Source: Neisseria wadsworthii 9715 (GTDB lineage Bacteria > Pseudomonadota > Gammaproteobacteria > Burkholderiales > Neisseriaceae). From it: DNA of 64,000 bases. The stretch covers positions 1,683,760 through 1,747,759 of the forward strand of contig NZ_JH165159.1 in the NCBI RefSeq assembly GCF_000227765.1, read 5' to 3'. Under the pieces are notes generated by a model. That model saw nothing but the letters and a program-made list of their open reading frames with translations, made no database searches and had not been told where the DNA came from. Shown here piece after piece: positions 57,239 through 64,000 of the stretch. Both the position numbers and the translations under genes were made by a program. Position 1 is the stretch's first letter; each line of letters starts with the position of its first letter.

Positions 57239-60200
57239 ATGTTCGCTTTCGCCCGCACCCAATCCGACCTGCACAGCCGCATCACAGCCGCTTACCGCCG
57301 CGATGAAACCGAAGCCGTGCAAGACATGCTTCAATGCGCCCAAATGTCGCCTGAAGAACAAAGTGCCGCCGATGCCCTCGCCCGCCGTTTGGTAACACAA
57401 GTGCGCGAAAACCGAAAAAAATCATCCGGCGTCGACGCCCTGATGCATGAATTTTCCCTTTCCAGCGAAGAAGGCGTGGCGCTGATGTGTTTGGCCGAAG
57501 CCCTGCTGCGCATTCCCGACAACGCCACACGCAACAAGCTGATTCAAGACAAACTGTCCGACGGCAATTGGAAAAGCCACCTCAACCAAAGCCCTTCCCT
57601 GTTTGTGAACGCCGCCGCCTGGTGCTTGCTGATTACCGGCAAACTCACCGCCCCCTCAAGCGAGCAAAGCCTGAGCGCGGCACTCACGCGCATGCTGGGC
57701 AAAGGCGGCGAACCTTTAATCCGAAAAGGTGTGGACTACGCCATGCGCATGTTGGGCAAACAGTTCGTTACCGGGCAGACCATCGAAGAAGCCTTACAAA
57801 ACGGCAAAGAGCGTGAAAAACTCGGCTACCGCTTCTCCTTCGATATGCTCGGCGAAGCCGCGATGACACAGGCCGACGCCGACCGCTATTATCAGGATTA
57901 CGTCAACGCCATCCACGCCATCGGCAAAGATGCAGCGGGTGCGGGCGTGTATGAAGGCAACGGCATTTCCGTAAAACTTTCCGCCATCCACCCTCGCTAT
58001 GTGCGCGCCCAGCACGAGCGCGTGATGACCGAGCTGCTGCCGCGCCTGAAAAACCTGTTTCTGCTGGCCAAACAATACCATATCGGCCTCAACATCGACG
58101 CCGAAGAAGCCAACCGCTTGGAACTGTCGCTTGATTTGATGGAAGCGCTGGTGTCCGACCCCGATTTGGCCGGTTTCAACGGCATCGGCTTTGTGGTGCA
58201 GGCTTATCAAAAGCGCTGCCCGTTTGTGATTGACTATTTAATCGACCTCGCCCGCCGCAACAATCAGAAACTCATGATCCGCTTGGTAAAAGGCGCGTAT
58301 TGGGACAGCGAAATCAAATGGGCGCAGGTAGACGGTATGGACGGCTACCCCGTTTACACCCGCAAAGTGCATACCGACATTTCCTATCTGGCCTGTGCAC
58401 GCAAACTCTTAGCCGCACAAGATGCCGTATTCCCGCAATTCGCCACCCACAATGCCTACACGCTTTCCGCCATTTACCGGATGGGCGAAGGCAAAGATTT
58501 TGAATTCCAATGCCTGCACGGCATGGGCGAAACACTGTACGACCAAGTGGTAGGCACGCAAAACTTAGGTCGCCGCGTGCGGATTTACGCGCCGGTGGGC
58601 ACCCACGAAACCCTGCTGGCCTATCTGGTACGCCGCCTGCTGGAAAACGGTGCGAACTCTTCGTTTGTCAATCAGATTGTCGATGAAAAAATCAGCATCG
58701 ACGAACTCATCCGCAGCCCGTTCGAAACCATTGCCCAACAAGGCATCCGCCTGCACAGCGCCCTGCCGCTGCCGCGCAAACTCTACGGAACTGCACGCTT
58801 GAATTCTTTAGGCATCGACTTAAGCAACGAAGCCGTATTGCAGCAGTTGCAAACCGATATGAATTCGGCCGCCCAACAAAGCTTTCAGACAGGCTCTTTA
58901 ATCAACGGGCAAACCCGCGTCGCAGCCGCGCCGCATGAAGTCCGCAACCCCGCCGACCACAGCGACATTGTCGGCACCGCAGCTTTTGCCGATGCCGCGC
59001 TGGCAGAAGAAGCCGTTGGCGCCGCTGTTGCTGCACAAGCCGCATGGCGCAACACACCCGCCGCCGAACGCGCGGTTATCCTGCGCCGCTTCGCCGACCT
59101 GCTCGAAACGCACACGCCTACTTTGATGATACTGGCCGTGCGCGAAGCCGGCAAAACCCTGCAAAATGCCATTGCCGAAGTACGCGAAGCCGTGGATTTC
59201 TGCCGCTACTATGCTAGCGAAGCCGAGCAGACTTTACCCGAAGGCAGCCTCGGCGTCGGCACCATTGTCGCCATCAGCCCGTGGAATTTCCCGCTCGCCA
59301 TCTTTACCGGCGAGGTAGTAGCCGCATTGGCAGCGGGCAATACCGTGGTTGCCAAACCCGCCGAACAAACCAGCCTGATTGCCCATTATGCCGTGCACCT
59401 TATGCATCAAGCAGGCGTACCCGCCGAAGCGCTGCATTTGGTGCTGGGTGCGGGCGATGTGGGCGCAGCGCTCACCCAAGACCCGCGCATTGACGGCGTG
59501 ATTTTCACCGGCTCCACCGAAGTGGCGCGCCTGATCAACCAAACCCTAGCCAAACGCAGCGACAACCCCGTGTTAATCGCCGAAACGGGCGGCCAAAACG
59601 CCATGATTGTCGATTCCACCGCGCTGGCCGAACAAGTGTGCGCCGACGTATTGAGTTCTGCATTCGACAGCGCCGGCCAACGCTGCTCCGCCTTACGCAT
59701 TCTTTGCGTGCAGGAAGATGTGGCCGATCATATGGTTCGGATGATTAAAGGCGCGATGAACGAATTGCGCGTCGGCAATCCGGTGCGCCTGCAAACCGAC
59801 ATCGGCCCCGTAATCGATGCCGAGGCGCAGCACAACCTGCAAAGCCATATCGACAAGATGAAAAGCACAGCCAAATCTTTCCATCAGATACCCCTGTCTG
59901 AAAACGCAGACAACGCCACCTTTATCGCTCCGGTTATGTTTGAACTGAATAACCTTCACGACTTGCAGCGCGAAGTGTTCGGCCCGGTTCTGCATATGGT
60001 GCGCTACCGCTCCGATGAACTCGACAGCCTGATTGACCAAATCAACAGCAAAGGCTACGCGCTAACCCACGGCATCCACAGTCGCATCGATAACACGGTC
60101 GAACATATCCAAAACCGCATCGAAGCAGGCAATATCTATGTCAACCGCAACATCGTCGGCGCCGTGGTCGGCGTGCAACCCTTCGGCGGACACGGCCTTT

Positions 60201-60841
60201 CCGGCACAGGCCCCAAAGCCGGCGGCCCTTTTTACCTGCAACGCCTCAGCCGCCTGAACACTTGGCGCATTCCACAGCTGAGCCGCATCGGCCAGGCGGA
60301 TGAGCAGGCTTTGGCCGTGTTACAGAATGTATTGCAGCAACTGCCGCTGCCGCAGAGCGAAAAACTGGCGCTGGCAGGCACACTCGGCCAAGCCCGCATC
60401 CAAACCCTGCGCCATGCCGAACAGGTCTTGCCCGGCCCCACAGGCGAGCGCAACGTATTGAGCTGGCGCGCACCCAAACGCGTGTGGCTTTACGGCGGTG
60501 ATTTGGCTGCCGCGTTCTCCGCCCTGGTTGCATTGGCGGCCAACGGCATCATCACCTTAATCACACCCGATCATCCGCTGGCGGGATATGCGCACCCCTT
60601 AAACAGTTTGGTGCAAGTCAGCAATCATCCTGAAACACTCGGCCTCAGCCATGTTGCCGCGTTAAGCCCGCTGCCCGAAAGCGTGAAACTCACTTTGGCG
60701 CAAAGCAACGGCCCGCTGATACGCATTTTGCCTGCCGAAAACGGCTTGGATATCCTGCAGGTATTCGAAGAAACCGCTTGCAGCACCAACACCACCGCGG
60801 CCGGCGGCAATGCCAGCCTGATGGCGATGGCCGATATGTAA
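57239..60841 (+). CDS. putA: bifunctional proline dehydrogenase / P5C dehydrogenase PutA
   Basis: PutA oxidises proline to glutamate in two steps at the membrane. The 1200-residue protein has an N-terminal arm, an FAD barrel (GISVKLSAIHPRY, IRLVKGAYWDSEIK, ATHNAYTLSAI, and FEFQCLHGMGE), and an ALDH domain with NFPLAIFTGEVVAALAAGN, Glu782 in AETGGQNA and the catalytic Cys816 in GQRCSALR, then a C-terminal domain. It lacks the N-terminal ribbon-helix-helix of E. coli PutA, so it cannot repress its own gene; length is typical of such non-regulatory PutA proteins. CCGGAG precedes the ATG. A DUS variant (TTCAGACAGGCT near 58882) lies inside. Confidence 0.96.
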   Translation: MFAFARTQSDLHSRITAAYRRDETEAVQDMLQCAQMSPEEQSAADALARRLVTQVRENRKKSSGVDALMHEFSLSSEEGVALMCLAEALLRIPDNATRNKLIQDKLSDGNWKSHLNQSPSLFVNAAAWCLLITGKLTAPSSEQSLSAALTRMLGKGGEPLIRKGVDYAMRMLGKQFVTGQTIEEALQNGKEREKLGYRFSFDMLGEAAMTQADADRYYQDYVNAIHAIGKDAAGAGVYEGNGISVKLSAIHPRYVRAQHERVMTELLPRLKNLFLLAKQYHIGLNIDAEEANRLELSLDLMEALVSDPDLAGFNGIGFVVQAYQKRCPFVIDYLIDLARRNNQKLMIRLVKGAYWDSEIKWAQVDGMDGYPVYTRKVHTDISYLACARKLLAAQDAVFPQFATHNAYTLSAIYRMGEGKDFEFQCLHGMGETLYDQVVGTQNLGRRVRIYAPVGTHETLLAYLVRRLLENGANSSFVNQIVDEKISIDELIRSPFETIAQQGIRLHSALPLPRKLYGTARLNSLGIDLSNEAVLQQLQTDMNSAAQQSFQTGSLINGQTRVAAAPHEVRNPADHSDIVGTAAFADAALAEEAVGAAVAAQAAWRNTPAAERAVILRRFADLLETHTPTLMILAVREAGKTLQNAIAEVREAVDFCRYYASEAEQTLPEGSLGVGTIVAISPWNFPLAIFTGEVVAALAAGNTVVAKPAEQTSLIAHYAVHLMHQAGVPAEALHLVLGAGDVGAALTQDPRIDGVIFTGSTEVARLINQTLAKRSDNPVLIAETGGQNAMIVDSTALAEQVCADVLSSAFDSAGQRCSALRILCVQEDVADHMVRMIKGAMNELRVGNPVRLQTDIGPVIDAEAQHNLQSHIDKMKSTAKSFHQIPLSENADNATFIAPVMFELNNLHDLQREVFGPVLHMVRYRSDELDSLIDQINSKGYALTHGIHSRIDNTVEHIQNRIEAGNIYVNRNIVGAVVGVQPFGGHGLSGTGPKAGGPFYLQRLSRLNTWRIPQLSRIGQADEQALAVLQNVLQQLPLPQSEKLALAGTLGQARIQTLRHAEQVLPGPTGERNVLSWRAPKRVWLYGGDLAAAFSALVALAANGIITLITPDHPLAGYAHPLNSLVQVSNHPETLGLSHVAALSPLPESVKLTLAQSNGPLIRILPAENGLDILQVFEETACSTNTTAAGGNASLMAMADM

Positions 60842-60870
60842 CAATATCAAAATTCGCTCTTGCAATAAGA

Positions 60871-60904
60871 GAATGCCTGTCTGAAAATTTTCAGACAGGC
60901 ATTC
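60871..60904. terminator. inverted DUS pair behind putA
   Basis: GAATGCCTGTCTGAAAA pairs with TTTTCAGACAGGCATTC with hardly any loop, 30 bases after the putA stop. Confidence 0.75.
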
Positions 60905-61082
60905 CTATTATTCTAACTATAGTGAGTCAAATTAAGAAAAAGTACACATGTCATACTTAGGCTTAACCCGAGTATGCTCCAACTTTACTGAAACTTAAGG
61001 TACTTAGGCCAAACCCGAGTATACTGGAACTGTTACTATGTAAATGTTTAACTATAAGTAAGAATTTCACCACAATTTGTTG

Positions 61083-61191
61083 CTATAGCAAATAAACTTA
61101 ACTTTTGCTACGGCGTTGCTGCGCCTTGCCGTACTATTTGTACCGTCTTCAGCTTGCTGCCTGGTCTCAAAAATAAGTTTATTTGCTATAG
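61083..61191. repeat. Correia-like repeat enclosed element, short (C)
   Basis: Perfect terminal inverted repeats CTATAGCAAATAAACTTA and its complement bound 109 bp. The core CGGCGTTGCTGCGCCTTGCC then GTACTATTTGTACCGTCTTC matches the meningococcal Correia core closely, while the ends have AGCAAATAAACTTA where meningococcus has AGTGGATTAAC. Size fits the short (about 105-bp) class. Confidence 0.85.
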
Positions 61192-61218
61192 TTAAAGTCT
61201 ATCAAATGAAAATCCATA

Positions 61219-61270
61219 TAAAAAAAAACACAAAGCAAATTAATTTATCTTACATTTACTTTGTGTTGTT
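61219..61270 (-). terminator. terminator of the zinc-ribbon membrane protein gene
   Basis: Reading leftward, AACACAAAG (complement of 61259-61267) pairs with CTTTGTGTT (complement of 61227-61235) and is followed by a run of at least seven T. The loop is long, about 23 bases. Confidence 0.6.
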
Positions 61271-61311
61271 TTATATCTGAAACGCACCTACCCAAAATAA
61301 AATCTACTTAA

Positions 61312-62268
61312 CTATTTTGCAGTTCTGTCATCATTATTTTGCGGTTCTGTCATCGGAACAATAGCAGGTGCAGTTACTTGAACAGAATCATCAATCTTAT
61401 TCTGCTCTAAAGATTGCTTATTACTTGTCGGACTCTCCTGAACAACCGGATGTTGGGAATGTTCACCCGGAGGAGGTGCTGCCATTACAGGCTGCTGAAC
61501 TTTAGGTAAATTCGCATCAGATACAGGCCTTGCTTGGTCAACTGGCTGAGAAACATTTTGAGTTTCAACAGGAACTTCTTTTTGCGTTTTAAATGAAACA
61601 AATCCACTAATAACAAAAATAAGAGCCAGTAATACAATTAAAAATATACCTAAAAGCAACATCGTAAAAATAGCATATTTTCCATAAAGCCATTTACGCC
61701 ATCCCTGATAACGGCCTAACTCTGATCTTAATTGCTGCTCTAATTCTGCACGAATCTGTTTACGAAGCTGCTTTTCCTCTTCCTGCTTCTCACGCAGCAA
61801 TTTATAGGCAATTTCGTGTTTTTTACGATGTTCAAACGCAACACGCTCCTGCCATTCAATACGTTTACGCTGAATTTGCTGCTCAGATGTTGTATTTAAC
61901 TGCAAACCACACGTCGGACATTCCTTAACATCGGGATTTTCCAATATGGAATAACATACCGGACACTGTGGAACGGGATCTGCTAACACTTCCGAATCAT
62001 TTCCTGAGCTTCCATCATCAGCCAGCTCAAGAGAGAGCCTAATAATGACATCCAACCCTAAGTAGGTAAAATAATGCTGAGCATTTTCCCGTTCTTCGTT
62101 GGTGCAACGTTCCGCGATAATTGCCTGTTTTTGCTCCGCAAGTGCATTGATAATATCATTTGCCTCTTCTTCTGAAAGGTTATCGCGAAGACATTCATTA
62201 ACGCGTTCAGGATCGTCCCCGGGAGGGTAAGAAACATATACGTCGTAAAATTTTTGTTGGTTAATCAT
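61312..62268 (-). CDS. zinc-ribbon, single-span membrane protein of unknown function
   Basis: I do not recognise a named family. The 318-residue protein has five parts. Residues 1-85 are a small domain (FYDVYVSYPPGDDPERVNECL, IIRLSLEL) with a helix-strand pattern like that of ribosomal L7/L12-tail or ClpS folds. Residues 102-120 form a zinc ribbon (CPVC, then CPTCG). A highly charged coiled coil spans about 130-185, followed by one membrane helix at about 198-224 and a Pro/Gln/Ser-rich tail of 90 residues, probably periplasmic. It has no signal peptide and appears to be an inner-membrane protein with its N-terminal domains inside. Base composition is more AT-rich than its neighbours. GGA precedes the ATG. 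Confidence 0.75.
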   Translation of the reverse strand: MINQQKFYDVYVSYPPGDDPERVNECLRDNLSEEEANDIINALAEQKQAIIAERCTNEERENAQHYFTYLGLDVIIRLSLELADDGSSGNDSEVLADPVPQCPVCYSILENPDVKECPTCGLQLNTTSEQQIQRKRIEWQERVAFEHRKKHEIAYKLLREKQEEEKQLRKQIRAELEQQLRSELGRYQGWRKWLYGKYAIFTMLLLGIFLIVLLALIFVISGFVSFKTQKEVPVETQNVSQPVDQARPVSDANLPKVQQPVMAAPPPGEHSQHPVVQESPTSNKQSLEQNKIDDSVQVTAPAIVPMTEPQNNDDRTAK

Positions 62269-62650
62269 TACGTTTCCGTGGCAAGTGTGCTTTCAATATA
62301 AAGCAGATAACATACTTCTTTAACTGTTAATATTAATAGTTAGATTATCAAATCCTCTTAATCAGTCTGGGTTATCATATTCCAAATGAAATTATCTGTC
62401 GCACGACCGAATATAAAAGGTAGAAAAAAATGGATTGATGGTATATCTTTCAACCATTCAAACAACCATTCAAACCATTTCACATAAGCTACTAATTTTA
62501 ATTTATTTTTTAATTGACTTTATTTAGCTCAAACCCAAAACATCTAATACTTAAAAAAATTTAATATTTAGATGAAAACAAGTTTAAAAGCTACCAAAAA
62601 TATATTATAGAAATTTTCATTTTAAATCAAATAAATAAAACAATCAAAAT
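62269..62650. other. very AT-rich intergenic region with a 12-bp tandem repeat
   Basis: Stops occur in all frames. CAACCATTCAAA occurs twice head to tail at 62451-62474 and is followed by a partial third unit CCATTTCA. No terminator with a DUS is seen behind erpA here, unlike most genes in the window. Confidence 0.55.
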
Positions 62651-62989
62651 TTACACAGAGAATGATGAACCACAACCACAAGTTGTAGTCGCATTCGGGT
62701 TACGAATCACAAATTGAGAACCTTGTAGGCTTTCGGTGTAATCAATTTCTGCACCCACCAAATATTGGTAGCTCATCGGATCAATTAAGAAAGTAAGACC
62801 ATCTTTCTCAATTGTGAAATCATCGTCATTTGTGATTTCATCAAAAGTAAAACCATACTGAAATCCCGAGCAACCGCCACCGTTAACGAAAACCCGTAAT
62901 TTCAAATCAGGGTTATTCTCTTCTGCAATCAGATCTGCAACTTTAGCACAGCAGCTCTGAGTAAAGATAATCGGAGTTTCCTCAGACAT
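62651..62989 (-). CDS. erpA: iron-sulfur cluster insertion protein ErpA
   Basis: ErpA is an A-type carrier that passes iron-sulfur clusters to target enzymes. The 112-residue protein has the three cysteines of the family, Cys40 in [12 protein letters not shown] and Cys104 and Cys106 in [10 protein letters not shown], and the block [18 protein letters not shown]. An extra pair (SCC at 12-14) is less usual. AAGGA precedes the ATG at 62989; an upstream in-frame extension of 22 codons is not needed. Confidence 0.93.
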   Translation of the reverse strand: MSEETPIIFTQSCCAKVADLIAEENNPDLKLRVFVNGGGCSGFQYGFTFDEITNDDDFTIEKDGLTFLIDPMSYQYLVGAEIDYTESLQGSQFVIRNPNATTTCGCGSSFSV

Positions 62990-63089
62990 TTTTAATATCC
63001 TTCTTAAAATATATGGTGTATGTAGTATTCTCGCGTAAATAAGCCTATTACACAATATTGGGAAGATAGATTATTTTTTCAAGAGTTAC

Positions 63090-63122
63090 AAATGCCTGCC
63101 TGAAATTTTTTCAGGCAGGCTG
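63090..63122. terminator. inverted uptake-like pair with C in the core
   Basis: TGCCTGCCTGAA and TTCAGGCAGGCT form a hairpin between the erpA promoter side and the repressor gene's end. Both halves carry C where the uptake word has T, so the hairpin is kept while the word is changed. Confidence 0.6.
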
Positions 63123-63211
63123 ACAAAACAGCTGAAATTCTTACAATATAGACACCTATACAAGCATTTTGAACCATTATTGAAGGATAGCACAGACAAC
63201 TTTGAAAAGCG

Positions 63212-63901
63212 TTAAATGGTTCTCCCAAACCATTCCACCCTGCCGATAATAGCAACATCATCAACCATATTTTGCAGGTGAATCTCAAAAGTAGGATAAG
63301 CATCATTGGCAGAAATCACTCGTACGATATTTCCGGGCATCAGTTGTAACCGCTTAACCAATAAATTTTCATTAATACGCAAAACATACAGGCCGTCACG
63401 TGGCATTGTGTGATTATGATTGACCAAAATGGTATCTCCATCATTTAACACACCTTCCATTGAATCGCCTTTTACCGAAATCACTGAAAGCTGTTTTACA
63501 TCTCTTGTAATATAGTTTTCCAACCAATAGCGTCGGAATGCCATTGTAAAACAGGGAGTTTCATTATCAACAAAGCGCCCGTGCCCTGCTGCGGCTTCTA
63601 TATCATAACGTGGCACAAATACAAACTCTTCAACGTTTACCGCATTCCCCAAAGTATCCAATACAACCACACCCAAACCGGATACTGCAGAAGGAAAAGG
63701 CTCTCCTTCTCCTGTAAGCAGCCAATCAATGCTACACCCTTTCAGCTCTTTGATTTTTTTTAAAGTTTCTGCTTTAGGCAATCCCTCTTCATTCCAGATT
63801 CGGCTAAAGCCGGCAATGGTCATTCCGATATCTTTGGCAATTTTTGCCTGCTTGGCCTCATCTTTCCATAAAAAAACCAGGCGGTCTTTAAAGCTATTCA
63901 T
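63212..63901 (-). CDS. XRE/S24-family repressor, LexA/CI-like
   Basis: The 229-residue protein has an N-terminal helix-turn-helix (FKDRLVFLWKDEAKQAKIAKDIGMTIAGFSRIWNEEG, about residues 4-40) and a C-terminal S24 peptidase domain with the catalytic Ser147 in KGDSMEG and Lys183 in LLVKRLQL. A putative self-cleavage site Ala105-Gly106 lies in AAAGHGRF. Such proteins repress genes until DNA damage and RecA trigger self-cleavage, as in phage CI or HimA-like host regulators. AAGGA precedes the ATG at 63901. No phage genes are visible, but the region to its right is cut off by the window edge. Confidence 0.87.
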   Translation of the reverse strand: MNSFKDRLVFLWKDEAKQAKIAKDIGMTIAGFSRIWNEEGLPKAETLKKIKELKGCSIDWLLTGEGEPFPSAVSGLGVVVLDTLGNAVNVEEFVFVPRYDIEAAAGHGRFVDNETPCFTMAFRRYWLENYITRDVKQLSVISVKGDSMEGVLNDGDTILVNHNHTMPRDGLYVLRINENLLVKRLQLMPGNIVRVISANDAYPTFEIHLQNMVDDVAIIGRVEWFGRTI

Positions 63902-64000
63902 AGTTTTCCTTACTGAATTGTGTCGCATTTTTACACACAGCTTAATTTGATTATATTTTACTTGAAAATCAACAAAAAAGTAAGATTATTTTAAATAAAA

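Larger units (their letters stand above)
60842..61311. other. intergenic region with repeats between putA and the zinc-ribbon gene
   Basis: It contains a DUS hairpin behind putA (60871-60904), an imperfect direct repeat of about 28 bases with AACCCGAGTAT (near 60963-60977 and 61012-61024), the Correia-like element at 61083-61191 and the terminator of the leftward gene (61219-61270). No gene is seen. Confidence 0.6.

Overview
This 64 kb window comes from a chromosome of the family Neisseriaceae. The clearest marker is a 12-base word, TGCCTGTCTGAA, present about seventy times on the two strands. It occurs mostly as inverted pairs just behind genes, where it doubles as a transcription terminator. 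This word is the DNA uptake sequence dialect known as TG-wadDUS (Neisseria wadsworthii and close relatives), not the ATGCCGTCTGAA of meningococcus and gonococcus. Gene content and order fit (EarP next to arginine-32 EF-P, GluQ, Mpl, ComEC/ComA, PutA without a DNA-binding domain). I see no phage, insertion sequence, CRISPR array or rRNA operon.

Layout. 1-2200: end of an MFS transporter, ccoS, a small unknown gene and a decayed WG-repeat lipoprotein. 2.6-9.1 kb: lipoprotein, proline iminopeptidase, trpS, mpl, a DUF4124 protein and the ABC-F protein YbiT. 9.2-16 kb: aspartate aminotransferase, a SIMPL-domain protein, two tandem M48 lipoprotein proteases and acnB. 16.4-26.4 kb: polyamine-binding lipoprotein, rppH, gyrA, an AT-rich intergenic region with DnaA-box-like words, earP-efp, an acetyltransferase, bcp and nupC. 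26.5-31.3 kb: hemF, a tiny double-glycine-leader peptide gene, a dispersed repeat, the tsaB-rimI-udg operon and gluQ. 31.8-41.3 kb: two RTX type I secreted proteins, one a serralysin-like metalloprotease with a BapA-like start, around a STAS-like protein, a DMT transporter, a His-rich MliC-like lipoprotein and modABC. 41.5-48.6 kb: comEC, an EamA transporter, a DUF4870-like protein, ybaK, ridA, a GST, pdxA and tRNA-Ile(CAU). 49-52.7 kb: fabAB and ackA. 53-60.8 kb: putP, nhaA, a GlcG-like protein and putA. 61.3-64 kb: a zinc-ribbon membrane protein, erpA and a LexA/CI-like repressor.

Functional themes are proline catabolism (putP, putA), molybdate uptake (modABC), fatty acid synthesis (fabA, fabB), competence (comEC plus the uptake words), translation quality (efp/earP, tsaB, gluQ, ybaK) and secreted calcium-binding proteins. 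No type I secretion or peptidase-containing ABC exporter is encoded here, so the RTX proteins and the double-glycine peptide must rely on loci elsewhere.

The most novel items are the 40-residue bacteriocin-like peptide at 27503-27625, three Correia-like repeats with unusual terminal repeats (41368-41456, 48889-49037, 61083-61191), the multidomain RTX metalloprotease, a 26-bp perfect palindrome upstream of putP, a 16-bp perfect tandem repeat upstream of fabA, and a lipoprotein pseudogene broken by several frameshifts.
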